Positions 37,736-47,949 of a DNA stretch of 64,000 nt are shown here, in pieces. Source of the stretch: Portulaca oleracea (lineage: Eukaryota > Streptophyta > Magnoliopsida > Caryophyllales > Portulacaceae). The notes under the pieces were generated by a model. The model was not told the DNA's origin. It ran no database searches and was given only the letters and a program-made list of their open reading frames with translations. How positions within the stretch are numbered: the stretch's first letter is position 1; each line of letters begins with the position of its first letter. Position numbers and translations under genes: made by a program. The stretch is taken from assembly GCA_029582165.1 (NCBI GenBank), contig CM055879.1, forward strand, positions 40,429,713 to 40,493,712, in the 5' to 3' direction.

Positions 37736-39423
37736 AAATCTCAAATTCAAATTCATTCCCCTCTATAAACTTGATTACTAGCTTCTAATGCTATGTATTA
37801 ATTAATTACTATTTGTCTATCTACCTAGCTAGGCATGTGGTCATTTTGAAATAAGTTTTCTGCCCTACTGTCAATGTAATTTTATTAATTACTAGTAGAT
37901 GTTTGTTTGGTAATGGATAGTAATTGCTTGTTTTATTTTTGTGTCCCACATTGGTAAGAATTGAGTGCTTTTTTTCTCTTCAATTTGTCTGCTCATTTCA
38001 CTCAATGATAATCAAGCAATAGCTTATTTGACATCATGACGGTCTTCTATGTCAGAGGTTATGGGATCAGTTTCCATGAATTATAAGTCTTCTTGTGTGG
38101 AAATAGCAAGTCGATGAATCAAGTATTTGCATTTGGATCACCAAGTTTAATTAATGTATCTCAAAGTTAGGAACTTACTTTGAATAGCCCGGACTTACCA
38201 TTGTAAAAAAAATGAAGTGTTAGATAGTGAATGAATATCTATTTACCACACAAGTGAGCATGCCACTATATATGCTGGTGCTTCTCTATAAAACAGGCTC
38301 TGGGTTTTAATAGGAGTGAACAATTCTTAGATCAGAACATGGAATTTGGCCTGAATCAGTCAACAAGTAATTGTCAAGGTTACAAAAACTGCTACTCTAA
38401 ATCGGAATCTGAAAATTGTCTTATAGATGTAGGTACCAGTGCTTGGAACCAGGAACTTTAAAATTGAAACGAAGCCAAAGTTTATACATAAAGGGAGTCA
38501 CGAACTAGCTTAGTATGTACCTTGGACAATCATACTGAAAATTTAAACTACTTCACATATTTCATAACACCATATAATTAAAAAAGATACATTATGTGTG
38601 CAAAGTCGATGGGGTGTGGTTCTATTCGGTCCAATTGACCCTTTCTCCCTACCAGGAACCGACAGGTACTTGTGGAAACTAATTTTAATATAAATAAAAT
38701 AATTAAAATGTATACATTAATTAATGGAAAGTTGAGTTGCAATTCTTCAGTTTTCATTGCTAATGCTAAAGTCAAGCCTACTACTATCGTTATGACAACT
38801 TGATAATGTTGTATAAGTGTTGGTAGGTAAGGTAGTGTAAATAAGTTTTCATTACCTATGCTAAACTGTTGTTCGCTATCTATAACATCATTTTTACATG
38901 GCAGGGCCTTAAGAACAGGTTAGGAAACCAACAATGCATTAATATATAATCACCCTACCCTATTAATATGAGATGCCAAAGATGATGACCCCTTTCTTTT
39001 TCCAAAAAATGTCTTTGTATCTTTTTTAAGTATCTATTGATTCCTTACACCGGGGGTAATATCAGACTAAAATTTTGCTACACTCCATAAAATCCCACTG
39101 TCCTTTTATCTGGCAGCTGTATTCCCAGAAACTCAGCCCTACAATTTGAACCACCAAATCAAAGTTAGACAAAATGTCAAAATCCCTCCTTCATTTCCCT
39201 TGGAATCATATTTGGGTGGTTGAAAAATTTACCATTTTCACTGGTTTCTTTAGTTGAATTTTCAACTCACTCCATTCTTTAATTCTAGCATTAATTCCAC
39301 CCAACCAACATCAAAAGGTAGATGCAAATTACTAGCAATTTGCTTGATTTTCTTTCTGCAGTCAATTTAATGGGAATTTCATGAACTTGTACTCCTATCT
39401 TCTTCTTTTTTCAGGTTAGTGAA
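37736..39423. other. Intergenic between GASA-2 and the basic-protein gene
   Basis: Starts with the GASA-2 3' UTR. No gene or clear repeat in the middle. The right end probably contains the leader of the next gene, whose 5' UTR seems to be spliced (acceptor TTTTTTCAG at about 39414). Confidence 0.4.
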
Positions 39424-40040
39424 ATGAAAGAGTCTCCCATTTTCCCTGGATTTGACACTGATTACTATGATGCTGGCATCAACTATGAATTTGATCCTCA
39501 AGCAGACTTTTCTCAGGTCAACGCTCTGTTTCATTCAGTCTTTATTTTCCTTTTTATTACTATTTTGGAGGTTCTTTCTCTTTGAATTGAATTGAATTGA
39601 ATCTTCTTGGGAAGTTCTTGGAGGAGGCGAGAAGATATTCAAATGGCGAACTTCCCGGAAAAAATGGCGACAAAGAACGACCGGGTGTAGAAAAAGAGAG
39701 TACAAAGAAGAAGAAGAAGAAGTCGTCTTGGAAAACTTCGCTGTTTTCGTTTTGGAGAAAAACAGAGAAAAAAGGCAAACAATGCCTGGAAAAAGCACCA
39801 CCTCTACCACCATCGTTGTCCCGAGGTTACATGTCGGGCCCCATCCAAAGGAACAGTGGGGCCCACATGGATCACCGGCGTCCGGCCTCGGGGCCTCTCA
39901 CTAGTCTCTTTTATCAGAAGAACAAAGAGAAGAATGTCAAGCTAATACCATATGTGAATCTTGACATGCTTAATAGTAACAACAAGCATTGTTGTAGTGG
40001 TAAAGCCAAACCCTATGGCCCTGTTTATTTGGTGTCTTAA
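39424..40040 (+). CDS. Plant-specific basic protein of unknown function
   Basis: Exons 39424-39516 and 39615-40040; 519 bp, 172 aa. Acidic start (MKESPIFPGFDTDYYDAGIN), then a lysine-rich centre (STKKKKKKSSWK) and motifs TSLFSFWRK, RGYMSGPI, RRPASGPLTSLF and a C-terminal YGPVYLVS. I recognise this arrangement from small uncharacterised angiosperm proteins but know no function. There is no signal peptide or membrane segment; the basic run could direct it to the nucleus. The first 31 residues depend on the intron model, whose acceptor (GGGAAG) is weak; phase is consistent. Confidence 0.75.
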
Positions 40041-40516
40041 ACAAACTTGGGTGTCTAACATTTGTTCTTAGTATACTATCAACTATAAACAAGTTATCAT
40101 TTTTTTTTTGGGTGGTTTCTCCCTTCATCCCATTTTATTGTCACTTTAGAATTTATGTAAGTGAAACTTTAACGTAATATATGAAAAATATGTGTTTATT
40201 TACAAGTATCATCACTCTATCTTTAATGCCCAAATTAATAAAACACGGCACAAGAAGTAAGAACCAGACTTATAGAATATGTACCATACATATTTATTAA
40301 TTAGCACTATGTTTAAAAATACCGTTAACTTTTTACTAATATAAATATTGACTTTTACGAAATAGTAATATATGAAAAATATGTGTTTTATACGAATTTG
40401 TAAACAAAAATTTTCGGGTTTAAATAAATAAACACAAGAAATTAGTGAACAAATGTAATATATTAATTTCAAATGATTTTGGGTACAATCTATATGTATT
40501 TGTTACAAAATGAAAA
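40041..40516. other. 3' flank, no gene seen
   Basis: 3' UTR of the preceding gene followed by AT-rich sequence. Confidence 0.4.
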
Positions 40517-41043
40517 TGTAACTCCTCCGATTCGATCTCCTTGAATGAACTTGAATGAGTCTTGAATGAATATGGTTTTGGATGAATGTGATCTTGGATG
40601 AATATAGTCTTGAGTGAATATATTATTGGATGAATGTGGTCTTGAACGAGGGTCGTAGAAACTTGATCCCGATCAAGAGGAAATAGTTCGATCTCCCACG
40701 AATGGACGGCACGAGCTTAAACTTTGGTGTGCATCTTGTCTTCGAGAGAGAGAGTATGAGAGTTTTTGAGCATTCTTTTGATCATTTTCAACCCCCTTGA
40801 AATGAAGGAGACAGTCTCTATTTATAGAGAACATCGGCTAGCCTTTGGGTCCATTTATCTCCTTTTTCAAATATTTATGTATTATCCATGACACGTGGCA
40901 TAATTTAATTGACCAAAATATAATATCATTTAATTTATAATTAAATGATTCAACATAATTAATTTTAACATATGGCGGATTATAATTGGCTGAATTAAAA
41001 TTATTTTAATTTTCGACTGGTTGACAAATTTTTGCCTTCTACA
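40517..41043 (-). mobile_element. Probable solo LTR
   Basis: Bounded by TG (TGTAACTCC) and CA (CTTCTACA). On the minus strand CTCTATAAATAGAG (about 40815-40830) is a good TATA box followed by a CT-rich stretch, the usual LTR promoter layout. No primer site or coding region adjoins, hence solo. It holds a degenerate minisatellite at 40539-40645. No exact target duplication was found. Confidence 0.45.
40539..40645. repeat. Minisatellite with TTGAATGAATATGGT-like units
   Basis: Imperfect units of about 15-20 bp such as CTTGAATGAACTTGAATGAG, TTGGATGAATGTGATC and TTGAGTGAATATA follow one another inside the probable LTR. Confidence 0.6.
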
Positions 41044-42947
41044 AATATCTTCATAAAATTTTATAATTATACTAATTTTATGTCAACAATCCTTAATTTT
41101 TTCCTTTTAAAGTGGATAGTTCGTATACTAAACGTATTAAACCTTTGATTTGAAGAGGTCAAGGCCGTCTTTAAAAAGTTGAATTGTGGTTTCTAAATGG
41201 CTGAATAAATCTGCAGGTGCTTTATATAAGCTTATTGCATGTGCTTTAGAATACTAGGTGCTTTATACGTCATTTAGCATTAAAGTTGATGATGAGAAGA
41301 TTATATGAATGTAGTCCGCAAGCAAAAGCTATCCGGTTTGAATAAACAAGATACCAAATGAAATTAAAGGGTCCATGAAAGTGACTGAAATTAAGCATAA
41401 ACATTTGTTCACGAGTCACACAATATTTGAACTTTCATAGCTGATCTTATCATCAGTTTCGTCAGAAATGCATAGCATCATACATACGTATTTGAGTTAG
41501 GCAGCACTCAAATGAATTGAATGATGTAGCAGCCAAAATGAACCTTTGAAACTTATAATTGCAGTTTGTTTAATAAACAAACTGAATAAAATATGCATGT
41601 CTCACGTACTTATCCCTCATTGTTTATGTTTTGTTTGGACAAAAAAAGGATGTACTCAATATATTAGTTTATTGGTCTAAAATTAGGGTGGCCAAAAATT
41701 CGGTCGGGGTAAAATTGGGTCGGACGAATTCGGATAATGTTAAAATTTGAACGAGAAATTTATGTCTGGATCTGGTTTTATTTCGGATCGGATTGAGTCG
41801 AATAATTCAGACGAAGCTAAAATCGGGTTTGGACAATAGAAAAAAGAGATTTTATATTCGAATATTCAGTTGATATCAAATTTTTGACGAAAAATCTATG
41901 TTCAAACCCAGTTTTTTCGGGTCAGACAATTCAAATATCCGATCGGACAAAATTCTGCCGACTCTATCTAAAATTGTAAGTCATACTTGTATCTCCCCTT
42001 CGTTTTGTCATTTCTTTTAATTGATGCTTGATTATTATTTTGATAATCTTTAATTCTTTATGACTTTGAACAATTGAAAAAATATAAAGATTGCACATTA
42101 ATCTACGTAATATACATGGGCCAGGCAGGGGGAACGAAGCAGAGACACAATCAGAGGCAGAAGCAAGAGAGAAGAGGGGTTTGCAAATTTTTTTATTTTA
42201 TTTTTTATGTGCCTGCCTAAACAATGATGTTAATCTAAATACAATCCTATACTCCTCAAATATCTCTTCTTCCTTACTTTTTTTTCTTCTAACCCAACAA
42301 TGTTAATGCAAGGTCTCGACTCTAAATTTTGCATACACCAAAATAATAAAGAGAAATGCTAAAATAAAACTGGAAGGTGAAATAAATTTTAAAATCCAAA
42401 TTAAACAAGAAGAAATGAAAATAGTAATTATAATAACAATAATACTAATAATAATACTAACAATAACAACCATAAATCGATCGATTTTATTAAAATTTTA
42501 CTACATAAGTAAATTGAAAACGTCGAAATTAGTACAGTTAATTTAAGTATAAATAGATAACAGATGAATAAAATATTAAGTTGATGCGCATGTGTGACGG
42601 TCGTTACATCATTTGAATCCTTCAATATAGACAATCGATGAATTGAAATACACGATTTAGTCAATTAAACTAATGAACCATCTTAATCATATTGGGTTAA
42701 GGCGTGGTAATTACACAAGCCCCAACAAAATATACAAGATATACATATCCTATACCAAGCACAATTGCTCCTTGGTAGATACATCTGTCATCCATCCAAT
42801 ACTAGTAAATAAAAGAATGAAGTTGATGAAAAGAAGAGATTATGAGGCAGGGGTTTTCAGTTTAATTTCATGCATCTTCAAACCCTCCCACCCTCAAAAC
42901 CACTCCAAACTACACACATATGCACATTCATACACAATCCCACACTC
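41044..42947. repeat. Intergenic with a dispersed hAT-like repeat
   Basis: At 41685-41960, a repeat starting TAGGGTGGCCAAAAATTCGG with GGTCGGACGAATTCGG and ATCGGGTTTGGACAATAG belongs to the TCGGACAATTC family. At 42425-42475 there is an AATAATACT-type simple repeat. No gene is supported. Confidence 0.45.
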
Positions 42948-43733
42948 TTAAACTTGTTCATCAACATCCCCAGAAGAAGTAGAAGCCCTAGGAGAAGGAA
43001 TTACTGCTCTCTTCCCTCTACTCAGCAGTCTCTTGAACGACTTCAACCTTGTCACAACCACCGGAGACTTCCCTTCTTCTTCCTCCATCAAAGTTCTCAT
43101 CGGTATCTCTATCACCAACTCACCTCCTGACGTCATCGAAGAACTACCCTCAGAAACCCTAACTTCATGCACATCATCATCATCATCATCTGACGACGAC
43201 GACGAAGAAGAAGAAGAACTAGTAATACTCCTGGTTGAATCAACACCAACACCATTACTGTTTGATGATGCAAGATTTTCAACCGGGTTTCGACAAAGAG
43301 GGCAGGTAGAATGCGACTGAAACCACATATCAATACATTCTACATGAAACCCATGATTGCATTTGGGAAGAATTCTCGCTTTCTCACCCTCTGAAACCTC
43401 GCTCAGACAAACAGCACATTCCAGCCCGTCTTTGAAGTCTGCCGGATTGAACACTGCAACCGGGATTGACCGGAGCGCCGCCGGGTCCAGCCCCCGCCGT
43501 CGTGTCGCCGTCGCCGGAGGTGGGTTTCTGGAGCGGCGGGCCTCGCGGCGGCGCCATGAGACGATGTGGGGGTCCTCGTAACTGGCGGAGTAGAAGCAGC
43601 GGAAGTAGATGTGGATGCAGAAGAGGCAGAGCATCAGGAGGAAGACGATGATTACTGTTGCGATCATTATCTTTGCTGAAATTGCGGCGATTTCTGCACT
43701 GCTTGGGGAATTGGAAGTAGTATTCTGATCCAT
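42948..43733 (-). CDS. ATL-family RING-H2 E3 ubiquitin ligase
   Basis: Intronless, 261 aa, as in most ATL genes. One membrane segment (about 22-44, [20 protein letters not shown]), a basic stretch, the GLD motif (81-83), then a RING-H2 finger: Cys106, Cys109, Cys125, His127, His130, Cys133, Cys144, Cys147, with the ATL-conserved Trp137. The RING recruits an E2 and directs substrate ubiquitination at membranes. The tail contains a serine run followed by an aspartate run ([16 protein letters not shown]), encoded by trinucleotide repeats near 43170-43215. A minus-strand TATATAAAC lies at about 43875-43884. Substrate unknown; many ATLs respond to elicitors. Confidence 0.93.
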   Translation of the reverse strand: MDQNTTSNSPSSAEIAAISAKIMIATVIIVFLLMLCLFCIHIYFRCFYSASYEDPHIVSWRRREARRSRNPPPATATRRRGLDPAALRSIPVAVFNPADFKDGLECAVCLSEVSEGEKARILPKCNHGFHVECIDMWFQSHSTCPLCRNPVENLASSNSNGVGVDSTRSITSSSSSSSSSSDDDDDDVHEVRVSEGSSSMTSGGELVIEIPMRTLMEEEEGKSPVVVTRLKSFKRLLSRGKRAVIPSPRASTSSGDVDEQV

Positions 43734-44057
43734 TCTTGATTTTTCTTGAGCAAATTTAAAAACCCAGATAAGATTGATTGCAGAAGTGCAGCAAAATGTG
43801 TGTTTTTTTTGCCCCCTTTGAAGGGTTGTATATGAATAAAGTATAATGAGAAAGAAAAGTGGGAAGAAGAGATGGTTTATATATGATGATGACGAAGGTG
43901 TTGGGCGAACAAGTCCAAATTAGACCACTGTCAAACGGGAGGGAAAGATACAGAATTTTCCTAAAGGAAGGTTCGTAGGAGAAGCCCAACTTCTCATAAT
44001 AGAAAAGTCTTGAATAGGAGAGGAAAGAATTTGACTCGCTCTATTCGATATTAATTA
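43734..44057 (-). promoter_or_regulatory. ATL upstream region with TATA box
   Basis: The minus strand has CATATATAAACC near 43875-43886, about 145 bp upstream of the ATG. Nothing else is assigned. Confidence 0.5.
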
Positions 44058-44630
44058 CTCCCTCTATTTCATATTAACTAACATTTAAATTAATTTTTTT
44101 TGTTTTAAAATAATTGTTACTTTTCATTTCTCAGTACATGGTCTAATTATTTTAACTTTAATAATTATGTTAATTTTTTACTTTTTCAATAAATAAAAAT
44201 TATTACTACTCACATTCTCTCACTTTCACTACCTACACTTTGATATCCGAAAAAACACCTTAGAAAATACTACCTCCGTCCCAAAATATTTTTCCTTTTA
44301 CCTAACTCTTTTGTCCCAAAATATTTGTCCCATTTACAATCCCAACAACTGTAATTCCTTTTCTACCCCTCCCCTAATTAATATATTCATTTATCACTTT
44401 TTATAATTCCAACAACTATCATCTTCAATTAAAGTAGGGGTAATTTGGGTAAATTATAAAATTTTTATCTCAATTCCCAATACACATTGGTTTTCTAGAG
44501 TTAGGTAGATGGACAAATAAAATGGGACGGAGGTAGTAGTGTTCTTTAATTATATGGGTAGTTTTTTTTTAGTTAAACATTGGTATATAAAAAATTTTGA
44601 AATATGTCAATTAATATGGAACGGAGGGAG
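44058..44630. mobile_element. Stowaway-like element hosting a second Stowaway
   Basis: Left end CTCCCTCTATTTCATATTAA, right end TTAATATGGAACGGAGGGAG, inverted and flanked by TA. Positions 44270-44536 are a separate insertion. Confidence 0.75.
44270..44536 (+). mobile_element. Stowaway-like element (S2 type), nested
   Basis: Left end CTACCTCCGTCCCAAAATAT, right end TGGGACGGAGGTAG. The interior (TTTGTCCCATTTACAATCCC, TTAAAGTAGGGGTAA) is shared with 46856-47118 and, inverted, with 13619-14090. Confidence 0.75.
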
Positions 44631-44879
44631 TATTATCTTTGGAAATTGTACAATTAAATATTGAAAATTTCGATCGTGAATTTTGAAATATGTCAATTAA
44701 ATATTGTTAATATAATAATATATAGGAAATCATTAATCAAAAAATAACATTGTAGACTGTAACAGTTAAATATATGACAAGTAATATAGAACAGAGGGAG
44801 TAGTTCTTTGAAAATTGTGCAATCAAAGCTTAAAAGTATTGACCATAAATTTTTCAATATATACAACGACTTGTTATAC

Positions 44880-45270
44880 TACCTCTGTTTTTATTTAAGT
44901 GTCGTCTAGGTATCTGTGTCAAAAATTTTAACCGTTAATATCATAGTTTGTATAATGATTCATCAAACAAAATTGATATCATTATATTCGTAATAAAAAA
45001 TGCTATTGAGTATAATATCATATTTTTTACAAAAATATTATGTGATAAATTTTTGATCAACGATGGACCTCAAAAAGCGTGAATGACATTTAATAAAAAA
45101 ATGGAAGGAGTATAAAATTATCATCAATATATTTGTAATGAAAAATACTATCTCACACATATAATACTACAATTGTTAATAAAATGTTATATAAAAAATT
45201 ATCAAATAAAGAGTGACATTCAAAATAAGCAAGGATTAACAAGGTGACAATTAACCTGGACCGTAGGAGT
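44880..45270. mobile_element. Diverged Stowaway-like element
   Basis: Left end CTACCTCTGTTTTTATTTAAG, right end TTAACCTGGACCGTAGGAGTAG. Between it and 44630 another end, GGAGTAG at about 44800, marks a further fragment. Confidence 0.5.
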
Positions 45271-45510
45271 AGTTAAGAAACTCATAATAAAACATTGACT
45301 TGTTGTTAGGGAGTCAAGGAATCTTAATTAGTGGGCTAATCATGGAAACTAAACTGGGTGTGTGAACGTGGGAGTCCAGTTCGTAAATCATAAAGAATTG
45401 GGAGTGGACTTAGATTATTATTATTATGAGTGTGATTTTGATGACTCTTCGCATAAGGTCTTTAGAGTCAAGGGCTGACAAAAAAAGAGTGTGAATTTGT
45501 GGTGGGACTC

Positions 45511-45930
45511 AAAATGAAAGTTGGTCAGTCGAGCTTCAAGGAGGGTCCGATCTAGTGGTCCTAGTTGTGCTAAAGGATTGAAGAATCCTTCTCAAAGCTG
45601 CACTTCTAACAGTAACGATGTGGTTGATAGTACTGCTGAGAGATCTTTGAATGCAGTGGATATCTCCTTGGAGAGACTGAATGAGGAGGCTCATAGAGCG
45701 GCGAAGCTTGTGTGTCGGTTAAATTTGTCTTGTGATGATCATGAGACTATGGTTAAAGCTTTCAGAGATGATATGCTGGAAAAAAAAGAAGGATCTTACT
45801 AGATAGTTGTTTTTCTTTTGCGGTTTGTGTTTTGTTCTTTGGCTTCTTTGGATTCTTCATTGTTTTTAGGTTTCAGAAGATCTTTGATGATCCTTAAATT
45901 TTTGTTAATTGTCGAAAAAAAAAGGAGAAT
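45511..45930 (+). pseudogene. Possible retroelement ORF remnant with A-rich tail
   Basis: A 93-codon frame (45521-45802, GTG at its start, no good ATG) ends RDDMLEKKEGSY and is followed by a T-rich tail and TGTCGAAAAAAAAAGG at about 45910, resembling a LINE 3' end. It lacks a recognisable domain. It could be chance; kept as a low-confidence remnant. Confidence 0.3.
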
Positions 45931-46855
45931 GATTGGTGGGTCATAAAAGGTGGCCTTGAAGAAACTAATCAAACTATGTACAACTTGACTCAACTCAACG
46001 ATAAGAAATTTATGGGGGTTTTTGGTAGTGGACCTAGTGGTAGCTTGGTAGGGGTTAAGAGAAGACCTAGGCTATAAATATAGTAACAAGTAGAAGTCTT
46101 CCATTACTATAATAGGCCCTCCCTTCCATAATATTAATCGTCTTAAAATTTTTAATTTTTTTATTATTCAATTTATCACGTAACTCTGTCATTGAGTTAG
46201 TTATTATTGAAATTATCTTAAGTGCATTATTGTCCAACACCCTTAAAATACAATATATTATTGTCCAAAAAAAGAATTTCATATATTATTAACTAACACC
46301 CCAAAATATAATATATTAGAGTCTAAAAATCATTAAAAAAAACATCAAAAGTTAATTTTAATTGAAGATATTCTACCACCTAATTTTTTGTAACATTGTT
46401 TTCCCCACCACCCCTCAAAAACACTCAAAAAAAAATGGATTGATTATATGGTTAAAAAATAATGATCAAAATCTTATATTCCATGTCGTAAAAAAGTCAA
46501 GAAAGATAAACTATAAGGAATGTGGCCTGTGGGGAGTAGTACGTATTGAATGGTGGATGAAGGCATCTTTGACTGTAAAGAACAGCCACCATGTTTTAAT
46601 TTCTTACTTTTTTTTTACCAAACTTTCACAAATATCAAATTTGGGTTCTATCCTCCTAGTAGATGGGCCGCTCCATAACGCACATGTATTCACTTGAGGT
46701 TGTTAAAAATATTTATTTATTTATGCATATAAATATATGCTAAAACTATTTTTGAGTCTAAAAGACAAAATAACCCATAATCCAGCACAACAATAACTAA
46801 AATCTAGGGATATTATTGCCATGGATATATTGATCCTAAGTTATCATGGTATGTA
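45931..46855. other. Intergenic, no gene seen
   Basis: AT-rich with phrases like TTATTGTCCAACACCC that recall the element at 17047. The 111-codon frame at 46362-46697 has no domain. Confidence 0.35.
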
Positions 46856-47118
46856 CTACCTTCATCCCAAAATATTTGTCCTTGCCTAATTTTTTTGTCT
46901 CAAAATATTTGTCCCATTTACAATTCTAATAACTGTAATTACTTTTCTACCCCTAATTAATAATTTCATTTTTTCACTTTTTACAATTTCAATAACTATT
47001 ATCTTCAATTAAAGTAGGGACATTTTTGGTAAATTACAAACTTTTTACCTCAATTCCTGATATACATTGATCTTCTCAAATTAGATAAATAGACAAATAT
47101 AATGGGACGGAGGTAGTA
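46856..47118 (+). mobile_element. Stowaway-like element (S2 type)
   Basis: Left end CTACCTTCATCCCAAAATATT, right end AATGGGACGGAGGTAG; interior nearly collinear with 44270-44536. Confidence 0.75.
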
Positions 47119-47264
47119 TATGTGCTATGTATAATATTCAATATATCTTTGGAAATGCTATGTTGTAATTAGTGTCATGTTAGCTTTGTCCATAATCATG
47201 GACAATGGTAATATCCTGAGGTTTTTATTCACCGCCATGCTAATCGCTAAATTATGAATCGTTT

Positions 47265-47513
47265 AGGGAGCGTTTGGTAGGATCCTCAAGGAAATTTTTT
47301 TCAGAGAAAATTTCCTATGGGAAGTTTTCCATGGGAAAGTTCATAGGAAAAATTTCCCTTATCCCCCTAAGGCAAATTTTCCTTAGGAAAATGGAGAAAA
47401 TGATGGGCTCATCATGAAAACTTTTCTGAAGTCAACCCGCATCCAAACATGGGGAAGTCAACCCGAAAAAATTGACCATTTTCCCGAGATTATTGACCAA
47501 CCAAACACACCCT
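47265..47513. mobile_element. Tourist-like MITE, GCGTTTGGT family, copy C
   Basis: Left end GGGAGCGTTTGGTAGGA preceded by TTA; right end CCAACCAAACACACCC followed by TTA. Interior palindromic AAATTTTCCTTAGGAAAA wording as in copy A. Confidence 0.75.
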
Positions 47514-47949
47514 TAATTTTAATCTAGTAAGTATGAACTTGGAGATATTACATTCATGGCCAATTTACATTTTGATCATCCTTCATGAATTATGATCGAT
47601 AACCCTTTCTAAAAATATTTTTCGGGCCTCCATATGAAACTCAACCAACTTAACTGACCCGACCCGACCCGACCCGACATGAAACGGAGACCCGTATTGA
47701 AGCAAACCCATATGAATATCCAGTGGCGGTCAGAGAAACGAAAAGCGCTTTGAAGCCATAGAAAATCCCTTTTATCCCCCTTTTCCACCTTCCTACATAC
47801 ATCTTCTCCCTCTATTCTACTGCTTCTTATCCTGTTTTCTTCATGAAATTCGTGTTTAATTTCAGCATCAGAATTTGTTCTATGGAAATTTAACCAGCAT
47901 TATCTTTTCCTGTTTTGGGATTTCTGGAGTTCGACTGAATGAGCTCCCC

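Noticed and set aside
45521..45802. 93-codon frame as a real gene
   Set aside because: No good start codon, no promoter, no known domain, followed by an A-rich retroelement-like tail; kept only as a low-confidence remnant.
46362..46697. 111-codon plus-strand frame
   Set aside because: AT-rich chance frame without domain or codon pattern.
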